From: a gamma proteobacterium symbiont of Ctena orbiculata
GTDB lineage: Bacteria > Pseudomonadota > Gammaproteobacteria > Chromatiales > Chromatiaceae
Length of the DNA: 64,000 nucleotides
Reading direction: 5' to 3'
Assembly: GCA_003058495.1 (NCBI GenBank)
Contig: QBVC01000032.1
Location: forward strand, 1 to 64,000
Position 1 is the first letter of the stretch; every line of letters starts with the position of its first letter. Of this stretch, positions 44,839 to 54,494 are shown piece after piece. Position numbers and translations under genes: made by a program. A model generated the notes under the pieces. The model had not been told where the DNA came from. It searched no databases and saw nothing but the letters and a program-made list of their open reading frames with translations.

Positions 44839-47800
44839 TCATCGATCGAAGGTGTAGAAAAAATCCCCGGACTGGGTACGCCCGGTTTCCGCCTCCAACT
44901 GCCAGCGGTCCGTCAGATCGTAGCGCATGCGTATCTTGGTCTCGCTGGTTGCCAGTTCATTGACGTATTGCACATAGAGACGCGGCGAAAGATAGGTACC
45001 CGCGACCAGCGCCGCCTCCTCCAACGAACTCCCTGTCTCCACGCGCAGCTCCTCCAGACCCAACTGCCTGCCCAGTTCCGTGGCCACGCTGCTGGCACCC
45101 GTCGCCTGCATGACCGCCAGCACGCCTGCCGTCTTGCCCGAGGACTCGCCGCCGGGGCGTCCGGTAACGATGTAGGAGAGAATGTCGGATTCCGCCATGG
45201 AAGGGGTGGAAAAGAGCTTCAGCTTTGGCTTTTTCATGGTCCCGGTAATGCGTATCCCGGCGGTGATCTCATCGATCTCCCTGACAGCCCGCACATCGAG
45301 ACCGGGATTATCCACCGGCGAGTCGGCGAACAACGCATATCCCCGTTCGATCTTGAGATCCTGGCCATAGGCCTGATAGACACCGTCGGTAATTCCCAGC
45401 CGTCCACGGCCGACCACCGGACGTCCGGGTTCGTCGATGATCATCAGGCCGCCGTTGAATTTTCCCCTCAGTCCAAAGCCGTCAAAACTGACCCGTTTTC
45501 CAAGGCTGAGGTGTATCTCGGCATGCAGCGGCGTATCGGGCTGCTCCTGCTCCGTCTCCTCGTCGCCGACGACCACCAGGTCGGAACTCCCCGATACCGC
45601 CGACTCCGGCAGGGTGCGCGGACGAATCCTGGCAAAGGGGATATGAAGCCTGCCCTGGAGCAGACTCTTGCTGGCGCTGTGTTCGAAACTGAGATTGGGC
45701 GAGAGCGCCACCTCCGCCTCCGGCACGTCGACCAGGGTCCAGGCCTCTCCCTCGATCTTGTAGCTGGATGGAAATCCATTCTGCGCATCCAGGCGTGTGG
45801 TTCCCGACAGGGAGAGTCTTCCCTTGCCGGAGCGCAGGCTGGCATCGAGGTTGAGGGTCTCCAGATCGGAGGTCTCCAGGCGCAGGTCGATGTCGCGCAG
45901 CTCTATCCCCAATTGGGGAATATCGACCGCCCCCTGATCAAGGGTCGCCCCCCCCTTCACCCGGGGTGCCGCCAAGCTCCCCTCCATTGACAGATCGAGG
46001 TTCAGCCCGCCGCGGCTGTTCTGCAGCTGGGGAGAGAGGGCGGTGAGCATAGCCAGATCATCGATGCCGCCCTTGACACGCCCCTCCAGGGGCTGCTGTT
46101 CCAGGTTCAGATGCCGCGGATCGATCCCCGGCAGCCGCAGCTGCAGATCGAATCCGCCCAACTGCTGCAGCGGCAGTTTCGCCTCGGCCCGCAGTCCCGC
46201 CGGGTCGAGGATCGCGGTGGCCCGGCTGGCAGAGAAATCGACCTGTTCCTGGCCGCCGCCCAGGGGGAAGTCAAACCCGCCACGGGGGACCTGGAGTTCC
46301 GCCCTGGCCCTGATGGCGCCCGCTGTATCGACGCTGAAATCGGCCTCCAGCTCCGCCACGCCGTCAATCCGCGTCTCGTCAGGCAGCAAGGGCTGGAGCA
46401 GTGCCAGCGGGAGCCGGTTCGCCGCCACCCCGCCCTCCCAGGCGCCGGCCCTTGCATCCAGTTCGCCGCAGATCCGGGCTTCGCCGGCAACCAGGCAGAA
46501 GGGCGCCAGGGCATACTCCGCGCCCTGCAGCCGATAGGCCATGGCCGATTCCAGCTGCCAGGCCCCTGTTTCGGGCGATACCAGTCTCAGCCGTTGCAGC
46601 TCACCCTGCCAGCCCCCTCCCTCGCCCAATCCGGAGAGCCCCGCCAGGGAGAGCTCAGGCACCTGCTCGCCCACCAGATCGAGCTGCAACCGATGTTGCG
46701 GGATGCGCCCCTGGATATCGACAGTGAGGGATTGCCAGGCCCGGCCGAAGGCGCTCAACCCCTCCGCCTGCAGGGCCACGGCGACAGGCTGTTGCGCGGC
46801 CATCTCGAGATCGACCTCGGCCTTGAGTTCCGCGATCCGGTAATCCTCCAGTTTCAATCCATCGGCCTTCAATCCAGCCTGCAGGCTTGGTGCCTGGAGG
46901 GTGCCCCCCAGGGCGCCGTCGGCCTCGAGTGCCCCGGAGAGTCCCGGCCAAAGGGAATCCAGCTGCGGGGCGTCCACCGACCATCTCATCGCCAGACGCT
47001 GACCCAGGCTGCCGTCGGCCTCGATGCGATTGTCGCCGCTGACCAGCTCCAGGGCCTGCAGGGTCAACTCACCCTGCCTGAGTGTCAGCTGCCCCTTCCC
47101 GGACAGCGGGTAGTCACGCAGCGAGCCCGACAGGCGCTCGAGCTGAAACAGCGCATCGGCCCCCGCCTCGCCGAGCACCCCCCGGGTGTTGAGATCGAAG
47201 GCCAGGTTGCCGGGGAACATGGGCTGGACGAACGCCGGGTCCACACCCTCCCCGGTCAATGCCATCTCCCAGGAGAGTTCCGGGCTCCAGACCAGCCTGC
47301 CGTCACCCTCGATACGGCCCTGCTGCAGCCCGATCGAGAGGGCATCGAGATCGACCCGCTCCAGGGAACCCTGACCGGTTGCATCGAGCTGCACCGCCCC
47401 CACCTCCGCCCTGGAGGCCAGCATCGAAAGCTGATAGCGATAGTCATCGAGCTGCCCCTGCAGCTGCAGCCGGCCGCTGTCGCTGCTGATATCCGGCGCG
47501 TCCGCGGTCAACGGCCAGCGCAGCCCGCGCCAATCGAGATCGGCCGAGAGCTCGCCCTGCGCCGGCAGATAGGCGCCCTTGGCCTGCAGATCGAGGCCTT
47601 GGGAATTACTCAGCTGCAGACCCTCGAGGCGAACGGCGCCCCGATCGTAGGCCGCCTCGATATCGGCCTTGAGCTCACCGACCCGGGACTCCGCTAGCCG
47701 CAGTTCACCACCCAGGTCGACCGTTTCGAAACTGCCGCCGGCCTGCAGCCGGGCCGTCAGGCTTGCCGGAAACGCCTCGACGAAGGGGGCCAACTCAGCC

Positions 47801-48603
47801 TGCTCCAGGTCCAGCTCGGCACGCCACTCGGCGGCATCCAGGAGATCCGATAACAGCAGCTCCAGCCTCCCCGCAACGGGCGGTGCGAGCCGCTGCTCGA
47901 GCCGGAGTCTCTTCAGATCCCCACTCAGCCGCCCCTCGCCCGCCAGCCTGGGGCCGTTGTCCAGGGAGTGTGACCAGGCGAGATCGATGGCCATCGGCAA
48001 CAGGGCCCCCAATCCCAGGCTGCCCTGCAGCGAGAGCGAGGATGAAAATCCCTCGGCCTCGAACTCGGTGATCGCCAGGGCACCCGCCCTGGTTGCCGCG
48101 GAGAGGCGGAGTCGGTCTATCCTCAAGGGATCGCCCTCCTCCCCCCGCAGCAGCTCAAATCCCCCGGAAGAGAGTTTGCCCAGCCTCACCTCGAGGGGCA
48201 GCCTCAGGCCCTCAAAGGATGCATCGGCGGCATCCTCGTCAGGGGCCTCCGCGGCGGCCGGCAGTTGCAGCCGGCTCTCGGTGAAGGCGAGTTCGGCGAT
48301 ATCCAGCTGCAATCCCAACAGCCGGACGGGATGCCAGTCCAGATAGATACGCTGGCTGCGGAACCCAAGGCCGTTCCCTTGGCGGTAGACCAGTCCGCTC
48401 AACTCGAGCGGCCCCGCCAGGCGTCCCTGGAAGCTATCGACCTGGAGATCGCCGGGGGCCAGGCGCTGCGCCAGATGGTAGAGCCGCCTGCTGCCGTCAT
48501 GGGTGTATATCAGGTAGTAGAGCATGGAACAGAACAGCAGCAGCAACAGCAGCAGGGAGAGGGAGAGGGTTTTGGCAACCCTTTTCACGCCGATCCCGCT
48601 CAT
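44839..48603 (-). CDS. tamB: TamB-like translocation and assembly module inner-membrane component
   Basis: ATG 48603 (1254 residues, MSGIGVKRVAKTL) overlaps the tamA stop by four bases (ATGA) and is preferred over an earlier in-frame start inside tamA. A signal anchor (SLSLLLLLLLFCSMLYYLIY) is followed by a long run of beta-strand repeats forming the hydrophobic groove typical of AsmA/TamB proteins. The C-terminal DUF490 domain is clear (RVSFDGFGLRGKFNGGL; RGRLGITDGVYQAYGQDL; YIVTGRP; YLSPRLYVQYV). TamB spans the periplasm and works with TamA in outer-membrane protein insertion and phospholipid transport. Length is close to E. coli TamB (1259). Confidence 0.95.
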   Translation of the reverse strand: MSGIGVKRVAKTLSLSLLLLLLLFCSMLYYLIYTHDGSRRLYHLAQRLAPGDLQVDSFQGRLAGPLELSGLVYRQGNGLGFRSQRIYLDWHPVRLLGLQLDIAELAFTESRLQLPAAAEAPDEDAADASFEGLRLPLEVRLGKLSSGGFELLRGEEGDPLRIDRLRLSAATRAGALAITEFEAEGFSSSLSLQGSLGLGALLPMAIDLAWSHSLDNGPRLAGEGRLSGDLKRLRLEQRLAPPVAGRLELLLSDLLDAAEWRAELDLEQAELAPFVEAFPASLTARLQAGGSFETVDLGGELRLAESRVGELKADIEAAYDRGAVRLEGLQLSNSQGLDLQAKGAYLPAQGELSADLDWRGLRWPLTADAPDISSDSGRLQLQGQLDDYRYQLSMLASRAEVGAVQLDATGQGSLERVDLDALSIGLQQGRIEGDGRLVWSPELSWEMALTGEGVDPAFVQPMFPGNLAFDLNTRGVLGEAGADALFQLERLSGSLRDYPLSGKGQLTLRQGELTLQALELVSGDNRIEADGSLGQRLAMRWSVDAPQLDSLWPGLSGALEADGALGGTLQAPSLQAGLKADGLKLEDYRIAELKAEVDLEMAAQQPVAVALQAEGLSAFGRAWQSLTVDIQGRIPQHRLQLDLVGEQVPELSLAGLSGLGEGGGWQGELQRLRLVSPETGAWQLESAMAYRLQGAEYALAPFCLVAGEARICGELDARAGAWEGGVAANRLPLALLQPLLPDETRIDGVAELEADFSVDTAGAIRARAELQVPRGGFDFPLGGGQEQVDFSASRATAILDPAGLRAEAKLPLQQLGGFDLQLRLPGIDPRHLNLEQQPLEGRVKGGIDDLAMLTALSPQLQNSRGGLNLDLSMEGSLAAPRVKGGATLDQGAVDIPQLGIELRDIDLRLETSDLETLNLDASLRSGKGRLSLSGTTRLDAQNGFPSSYKIEGEAWTLVDVPEAEVALSPNLSFEHSASKSLLQGRLHIPFARIRPRTLPESAVSGSSDLVVVGDEETEQEQPDTPLHAEIHLSLGKRVSFDGFGLRGKFNGGLMIIDEPGRPVVGRGRLGITDGVYQAYGQDLKIERGYALFADSPVDNPGLDVRAVREIDEITAGIRITGTMKKPKLKLFSTPSMAESDILSYIVTGRPGGESSGKTAGVLAVMQATGASSVATELGRQLGLEELRVETGSSLEEAALVAGTYLSPRLYVQYVNELATSETKIRMRYDLTDRWQLEAETGRTQSGDFFYTFDR

Positions 48604-50324
48604 AGCTCCGGCCCTATGACGATGTGCAGCCGCCACTGCGTCTCATCCTCCACCCTGCCACGGGCGATGTCGATCCTCACGGGACCGACGGGGGAGCGCC
48701 AGCGGGCGCCCAGGCCGAGGCTGTATGCAGTCTCGGCCTGGTAATCGGGGTCGTATGCATTCCCCGCATCCGCGAACAGCGCGGCGCTCCACTTGCCGCT
48801 GAGATGGCGCTCCAGTTCAATGCTGCCGACGGCGAAATTGCGGCCGCCGATCACCTCATCGTTGTCATCCCTTGGGCCAAGATCCTGGTAGCCGAAACCC
48901 CGCACCGTATTGTCGCCGCCGGCAAAAAAGCGTTTGCTGGGGGGCAGATCGGTCAACTCGTCAACCCAGGTGGCGCCGAGCTCGAGGCGGCCCAACAGCC
49001 GCCAGTCACCTTCACCCAGACCGCGGATAAACTTGCCCGCGGCATAGAGCTGAAAGAAGTCGGTGGTCGAGAGCAGCGAATCGGCCGCCCCCTCGAGGCG
49101 AAGCTCCAGCCGCTTGCCGCGCTGGATATATTGTTTGCCGTCGCTCTTGACCCGCAGCCAGGTGATGCTCGGCACCAGCAGGCGCGAGCTGTCCTCCTGC
49201 TCGCCCACCTCGAAATCCTCGTAGCTGTACTCCAGCCCAAGGCTGCGCCGCCAGCCGCGATCCAGGCTGATGGAGTGGGTGGCGCTGAGCAGCACCCGAT
49301 CGCCCTGGTTGGTATCCGAATTGAAGTGTTCAAAGGAGGCGCCAAAACTGAGCAGGTCCACGGATGGGCGCTGCAGGGGGATGGTGTACTCCGTGCTCAG
49401 GGTGCTCAGCGGTTCCGCAATCTGCAGCTCACTGCGCATTCGGTGCCCGTTGCGGCCCCGCCGCCGGTTTTTCCAATCCAGGGTCAGCCTGGGTCCCATG
49501 TCGGTGGAGTAGCCCAGGCCGATGCGGTAGCGGTTGCGCTTGTTGGGTTTCAGATTGACATCGACGGGAACCCGGTCGCCCTCGCGCAGGTCGCGCCGGG
49601 TCACCACCTCGACCTGCTTGAAATATTCGGTATCGATGAGGTCGCCCTGGAGGTTGAGCAGCGCCTCCTGACTGAAGGGATCGCCCGCGTTGAAAGGTAT
49701 GAAGCGGGCAAGAAACTCCGGGTTCATGACATCCTGGTGCATCCTCACCTCTCCAAAGCGCAAGCGCATGCCGGTATCGAGATGGAGTTTGACGCTTGCT
49801 TCGTAGCGCTTCAGGTCCACGCGCAGCTGGTGGACTAGATAGCGCGCATCGAGATAGCCCTGTTCGATGATGTCGGCCAGGATCCGCTGTTTCGCCAGGT
49901 CGTAGCGCGTCTGATCCGCGACGTCGCCGATCGACATGGGAAAACGTTTCACCAACTGCGGATCGTCGGCGCCTTCACCGAGCAGGCTGAAATCGACTGC
50001 GCTCAGTTTCAGCGGTGGTCCCGGCTCCACTTGGTATGACAACAGGAACCCCTGGTCGGTGCGGACCAGCGAACCATTGACCCCCGGCTTGAAATAGCCG
50101 AAGGGGCGTAGGGCCGCTCCGATCTCCGCCTCCGCCTTGTCATGCAGCAGGCGAAGCCGGGCGGCGTTCAGCGACTCCCGTTGCCGCTCGCGCGCCACCG
50201 AGAGATAGGCGAGGACATTCTCCTCGAGTTTTTTTTCCAGGCCATCGACCTTAACGACCACATCGAGGGCGTGGAGAGGCAAGGGGCATAGAACCCAGAT
50301 CAAGATGAGAATTAGCCGCCGCAT
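48600..50324 (-). CDS. tamA: TamA-like Omp85 outer-membrane protein
   Basis: A 574-residue protein with a signal peptide (RRLILILIWVLCPLPLHA). Three POTRA domains span about 20-265 (RPFGYFKPGVNGSLVR; ILADIIEQGYLDARYLVH; RFIPFNAGDPFSQEALLN). A 16-strand barrel follows, including the conserved lid-loop motif NTVRGFGYQDLGPRD and the last strand ending WRLHIVIGPEL. E. coli TamA is 577 residues. It forms the translocation and assembly module with TamB, encoded directly downstream with a four-base overlap. It likely assists insertion of outer-membrane barrels and may serve autotransporter-like adhesins. Confidence 0.95.
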   Translation of the reverse strand: MRRLILILIWVLCPLPLHALDVVVKVDGLEKKLEENVLAYLSVARERQRESLNAARLRLLHDKAEAEIGAALRPFGYFKPGVNGSLVRTDQGFLLSYQVEPGPPLKLSAVDFSLLGEGADDPQLVKRFPMSIGDVADQTRYDLAKQRILADIIEQGYLDARYLVHQLRVDLKRYEASVKLHLDTGMRLRFGEVRMHQDVMNPEFLARFIPFNAGDPFSQEALLNLQGDLIDTEYFKQVEVVTRRDLREGDRVPVDVNLKPNKRNRYRIGLGYSTDMGPRLTLDWKNRRRGRNGHRMRSELQIAEPLSTLSTEYTIPLQRPSVDLLSFGASFEHFNSDTNQGDRVLLSATHSISLDRGWRRSLGLEYSYEDFEVGEQEDSSRLLVPSITWLRVKSDGKQYIQRGKRLELRLEGAADSLLSTTDFFQLYAAGKFIRGLGEGDWRLLGRLELGATWVDELTDLPPSKRFFAGGDNTVRGFGYQDLGPRDDNDEVIGGRNFAVGSIELERHLSGKWSAALFADAGNAYDPDYQAETAYSLGLGARWRSPVGPVRIDIARGRVEDETQWRLHIVIGPEL

Positions 50325-50601
50325 AAACCCGCTGACACCCGCCCTATGGTTCGCCCGATCAAGGCCGTTGACTAGCGGCCTGATCTGTCTATAGAAATTT
50401 TCAGCCCGGTACGCAGATCAACATGACTCTGCAAAAGTTAATGATATTCAGAGTGTTGCTGCAGACTTGAAAGAGATGTGGATAGTCTGGGACATAGGTT
50501 ACCAGCCAGGCTGTTGGCTGCAAACCCGGGGCGGCTGCGCAGCGGTCGATGCGGTTTATCGAGTGGCCGGGGCAAGGGTGCTAGCGGGCCCGGGCCCTGG
50601 T

Positions 50602-53600
50602 TCAGTCATCGGCCGTCTCCATCGGTAGCCGCCTGGTCGTAGCCAGTAATCGGGTCATCTCATCCACGGCCAGGGGATGACTGAAGTAGTAGCCTTGCGC
50701 CTCGCTGCAACCCTCTTTGATGAGGAACGACTTCTGCTCCTCGCTCTCGACCCCCTCGGCCAGGATTTGCAGATTAAGGCTTTGACCCAGGGCGATGATG
50801 GCCCGGGTGATGGCGATGTCATCCATGTCGATCGGGATATCCCTGATGAAGGATTGATCGATTTTCAGGCGCGTCAGGGGAAAGCGTTTCAAGTAGGCCA
50901 AGGAAGAGTAGCCGGTACCGAAATCGTCGATCGCGAGCTCGATCCCCAACTCACGCAGCTGTTGCAGGATCGAGACCGATTGCTCCGGATCGCGCATCAG
51001 GAAACCCTCCGTCACCTCGAACTCCAGCCACTCGGGCCGGCAGCCGGTCTCGGCGAGGATAGTCTGCAGGGAGTGCAGCAGCTCCTTGCTGCTCACCTGT
51101 TTCCCGGAGAGATTGATCGCCAGCCTCCCCGGACGTATCGCCTGCCGCTCCCACGCCACCATCTGCCTGCAGGCAATGCGCATGACCGTCTCGCCCAGGG
51201 GCAGGATCAGACCCGTATCCTCCGCCAAGGGGATGAAGCGCGAGGGTTGAAAGAGACCCATCTCAGGGTGCATCCAGCGCACCAGCGCCTCCACACCGAT
51301 GATCGCTCCACTCCGGGTATCGACCTGGGGCTGATAGTGGACAGCCAGTTCGTTCTGCACCAGGGCGCGGCGCAGACTGGCTTCGAGAAAGATGCGTTCG
51401 AAGGCCTGCTCTGTCATATCCTCCGTATAGTAGTGGAAGGTATTCTTGCCCTCGTCCTTGGCCCTGTACATGGCGGTATCCGCATTCCTCAACATGGTCT
51501 CCGCGCTCTTGCCATCCTGAGGGTAGACACTGATCCCGATACTCGTGGTGATGAAGAGCTGATGACTATCCACCCTGATCGGCATCTCGAGGGAACGGAT
51601 GATCTGCTGCGCCATCTGCGCCGCATCCTGCGGCCTGTTGAGCCCCTCGACGATGAAGGTGAACTCGTCACCCCCGAGACGGGCGATGGTATCGTCCTCG
51701 CGGACGCTCTGTTTGAAGCGCTCGGCCACCTGATTCAATACCCTGTCACCGAATGCATGGCCAAGACTGTCGTTGATCTCCTTGAATCTGTCCAGGTCGA
51801 CGAAAAGCACCGCCATCTGCAGTCCGCTGCGCCTTGCCTTGCTGATCGCCTGCTTCAGGCGCAACAGGAACAGCGCCCGATTGGGCAGGTTGGTGAGGGG
51901 GTCGTGATGGGCCAGATGCTGCAGATCGTCCTTCTGCTGCCTCACCTCTTCGAGCAGATCCAGGTGCTCGGTGATATCCCTGGCCACCTCGATGACACCA
52001 CGCAGGCTGCCGTCCGGGTTGAGCAGGGGCGATGCGATCACCTCAACCTTGCTCAAGGATGACCGCGCTTTCGAGACCGGCCGGCTCAGGATCGCCGAGG
52101 CCTGTTTGCCCACCTGCAATACCCTGTGCACCGGGCAGTCCTGGATCAGGTTGCCCCCCGCGGGTGCGGAAACAAAGGGCAGATCGAAATAGTGCGAGAT
52201 CTTGCCCGGTTTGACATGGAAATCCCTGAGGCGGGATTTCACGCTCTGATTCATCAGCTGGATCCGCAATTCCCTGTCGATCACCATCACCGAATCGCTG
52301 ATACTGTCGATGACGCTCTGCAGAAACTCCCGATCCTCCAGCACCTGCTGCTCCATGCGCAGCCGATCGGTGACATCATGGGTCAGCCCCAGGTGCTGGA
52401 CCACCTTGCCCTGGGCATCCATGATCGGTACCGAATGGGTCTCCAACCATGCCTTGCCGCCCGCGAGACCGGTGATGCTGTAGGTCAGCGTTCCCCGCTG
52501 GCCATTGAACACCCGCCGGTTGAGTTTTTTGAACTGCTCACGATAGGGTTCGTCGACCAGCCTCTCCAGCGACGCCTCCCTGAGCTGCGCCATATCCTCC
52601 GCCTCGAGAATTTCCAGTCCGGCGGGATTGATGCTGAGCAGCCTGCCGTCTTCATCCAGGGTGGTGACCGAGGCCGGCTCCGCATCGACCAGCCGGCGCA
52701 GATTCAGCTCGCTGCTGCGAAGCTCGGCCTCCATGTGTTTTCGCTCGGTTATATCCTCCACGAAGGCGATGGCAGCCTTCACCCTTCGGTCCTCGCCGCG
52801 CAGTGTCACCGCGCTGAAGTGGGTTGGGATGTTGTGACCATCCTTGTGCCGCAGCTCGATGTCGTAGCTGCGCCGGTCGGTGGTGGCGATCTTCGAGGTC
52901 TGCTCGATGAAAATATCCCGATTCAGATCATCGACAAACGCCAACGGCGTCCTGCCCACCATCTCACGCTTGCTGTAACCGAGCAGTTCCATCAGCCGCA
53001 TGTTGACGTCGACGGTCTTGCGCGCGGGATCGATCAGCCACATCCCCTCGGGCGCGGCGTCGAACACCGTGCGATAGTGGCGCGCGCTTTCGATCAAGGC
53101 GTGGGTCCGGATGCGGACCAGGCGCCGCATGTGGAAGATCACCCCCAGCAGCGAGAGCACCATCATCGCGATTAGACCGAACAGCAGCAGCAGCTGGTGC
53201 CTGGATATCCACTCCACCCAGGCGGGCAGGCGCCTGAATTCCTCATACAACATGCCGTCGATCCGGCTGTTGGGCCCGAGAAATCCGAGTTCCACGAAGA
53301 TCGACTTGATATGCTCCCAGCGCTCGGGATTCATATAGCCGATTTCCACAAGCAGGGGTTCAATCAGCTGTTGCGACATCGTCGCTTCGTAGAGCAGATG
53401 TTCCCGGGACATCCCCTGGGTATTGTATTTTTCCAGAATCAGGTCGACGATCTCTTCGGCGTGGGTCAAGGCGTAGTTCCAGCCCGCCAGGGTGGCGAGG
53501 CGGAATGCCTCGACCCGCTGCGGATTTTCCGCTATCTCCGACTCCCGGGTGACCAGGACATCGCCGTAGAAATCGAGACCGTAATCCATCGGCATGATGA

Positions 53601-54243
53601 AGTGGGGCTCGACACCCACTTCCCGCAGCAGATAGCCCTGGTCGGTGACGTAGGCATTGAAGGCGTCGACCTCGTCGCGCAGCAGCGAGGTCGCATCGAA
53701 ATTACTTTCGAGCCGCTGAAACGCCGTCGCCCCCAGCCCCCCTCTCTGGAGCATCGCCTGCAGCGCCGCATCCTGCCAACCCTGCCCCAGCATGATGCGT
53801 TTACCGGCAAGATCGGAGACTGTCTGGATACCCGAGTCGACCCTTACCAACAGCGCATAGGGGCTATGCTGATAGATCGCCGCCAAGGCGACCACCGGAT
53901 AACCCCGGGCGCGACTGATCGCTACATCCGCGCTGGTAACGGCGAACTCCGCGTCCCCATCCAGCAAGACATCGAGGGGCGAACGCTCGCCGCCGTGTTC
54001 GCGTATCCGCACATCGAGTCCCGCCTCTCGGTAGTATCCCTTTTCGAGCGCCGCATAGTAGCCGGCGAATTGGAACTGGTGCTTCCATTTCAACTGCAAC
54101 TCAACCGTCTCCAGCTCATCGACCGAAGCGATCTCCTCGGCGCCGGCCGTATTGCCAGGCAGCGGGTGGAACAGGACAAGGAACAGCAACAGGCCGCAAC
54201 GCCAGGGATTTGTAGCGAACAGGCTGATCAACGGGCTAATCAT
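50602..54243 (-). CDS. NMT1-PAS-PAS-PAS-GGDEF-EAL c-di-GMP enzyme
   Basis: A 1213-residue inner-membrane sensor. After a signal anchor (GLLLFLVLFHPLPG) the periplasmic part at about 45-330 is an NMT1/THI5-like binding domain (LQLKWKHQFQFAGYYAALEKG; TSADVAISRARGYPVVALAA), a fold that usually binds thiamine-pyrimidine precursors or sulfonates and nitrate-like solutes. A membrane span follows at 350-371. Three PAS domains occupy about 385-760 (FDAAPEGMWLIDPARK; DEDGRLLSINPAGLEIL; DSISDSVMVIDRELRI). GGDEF (RLGGDEFTFIVEG) and EAL (GVEALVRW; DDFGTGYSSLAYL) both have intact active sites. It is a single gene. It adds a third case in this window where a solute-binding module is wired to a c-di-GMP enzyme. 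Confidence 0.94.
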   Translation of the reverse strand: MISPLISLFATNPWRCGLLLFLVLFHPLPGNTAGAEEIASVDELETVELQLKWKHQFQFAGYYAALEKGYYREAGLDVRIREHGGERSPLDVLLDGDAEFAVTSADVAISRARGYPVVALAAIYQHSPYALLVRVDSGIQTVSDLAGKRIMLGQGWQDAALQAMLQRGGLGATAFQRLESNFDATSLLRDEVDAFNAYVTDQGYLLREVGVEPHFIMPMDYGLDFYGDVLVTRESEIAENPQRVEAFRLATLAGWNYALTHAEEIVDLILEKYNTQGMSREHLLYEATMSQQLIEPLLVEIGYMNPERWEHIKSIFVELGFLGPNSRIDGMLYEEFRRLPAWVEWISRHQLLLLFGLIAMMVLSLLGVIFHMRRLVRIRTHALIESARHYRTVFDAAPEGMWLIDPARKTVDVNMRLMELLGYSKREMVGRTPLAFVDDLNRDIFIEQTSKIATTDRRSYDIELRHKDGHNIPTHFSAVTLRGEDRRVKAAIAFVEDITERKHMEAELRSSELNLRRLVDAEPASVTTLDEDGRLLSINPAGLEILEAEDMAQLREASLERLVDEPYREQFKKLNRRVFNGQRGTLTYSITGLAGGKAWLETHSVPIMDAQGKVVQHLGLTHDVTDRLRMEQQVLEDREFLQSVIDSISDSVMVIDRELRIQLMNQSVKSRLRDFHVKPGKISHYFDLPFVSAPAGGNLIQDCPVHRVLQVGKQASAILSRPVSKARSSLSKVEVIASPLLNPDGSLRGVIEVARDITEHLDLLEEVRQQKDDLQHLAHHDPLTNLPNRALFLLRLKQAISKARRSGLQMAVLFVDLDRFKEINDSLGHAFGDRVLNQVAERFKQSVREDDTIARLGGDEFTFIVEGLNRPQDAAQMAQQIIRSLEMPIRVDSHQLFITTSIGISVYPQDGKSAETMLRNADTAMYRAKDEGKNTFHYYTEDMTEQAFERIFLEASLRRALVQNELAVHYQPQVDTRSGAIIGVEALVRWMHPEMGLFQPSRFIPLAEDTGLILPLGETVMRIACRQMVAWERQAIRPGRLAINLSGKQVSSKELLHSLQTILAETGCRPEWLEFEVTEGFLMRDPEQSVSILQQLRELGIELAIDDFGTGYSSLAYLKRFPLTRLKIDQSFIRDIPIDMDDIAITRAIIALGQSLNLQILAEGVESEEQKSFLIKEGCSEAQGYYFSHPLAVDEMTRLLATTRRLPMETADD

Positions 54244-54494
54244 AAACGACGCAAAATACAGACGACCCCCTCACGGTCTCCACCACGGCCTTGGCGGCAG
54301 CAATTTTGTAGCGGACGACTGCCCAGTTGAATCAGCCAAAAGAGCCGACCGATCAGGGCTTATCCATAGAGAAATACTTAGTTAGAAACATCGGCTGGGA
54401 ACCGGGATGCTTTAAAACGAAGACGCTGAAGGGGCAATCGGGCGGGATGCGATGATTATCCAGATCGGCGTCTGTTCGATTCAACCCTGCCCTG

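Noticed and set aside
46111-47697. A 528-codon plus-strand frame opposite tamB
   Set aside because: tamB has matching length and C-terminal domain; this frame is a shadow.
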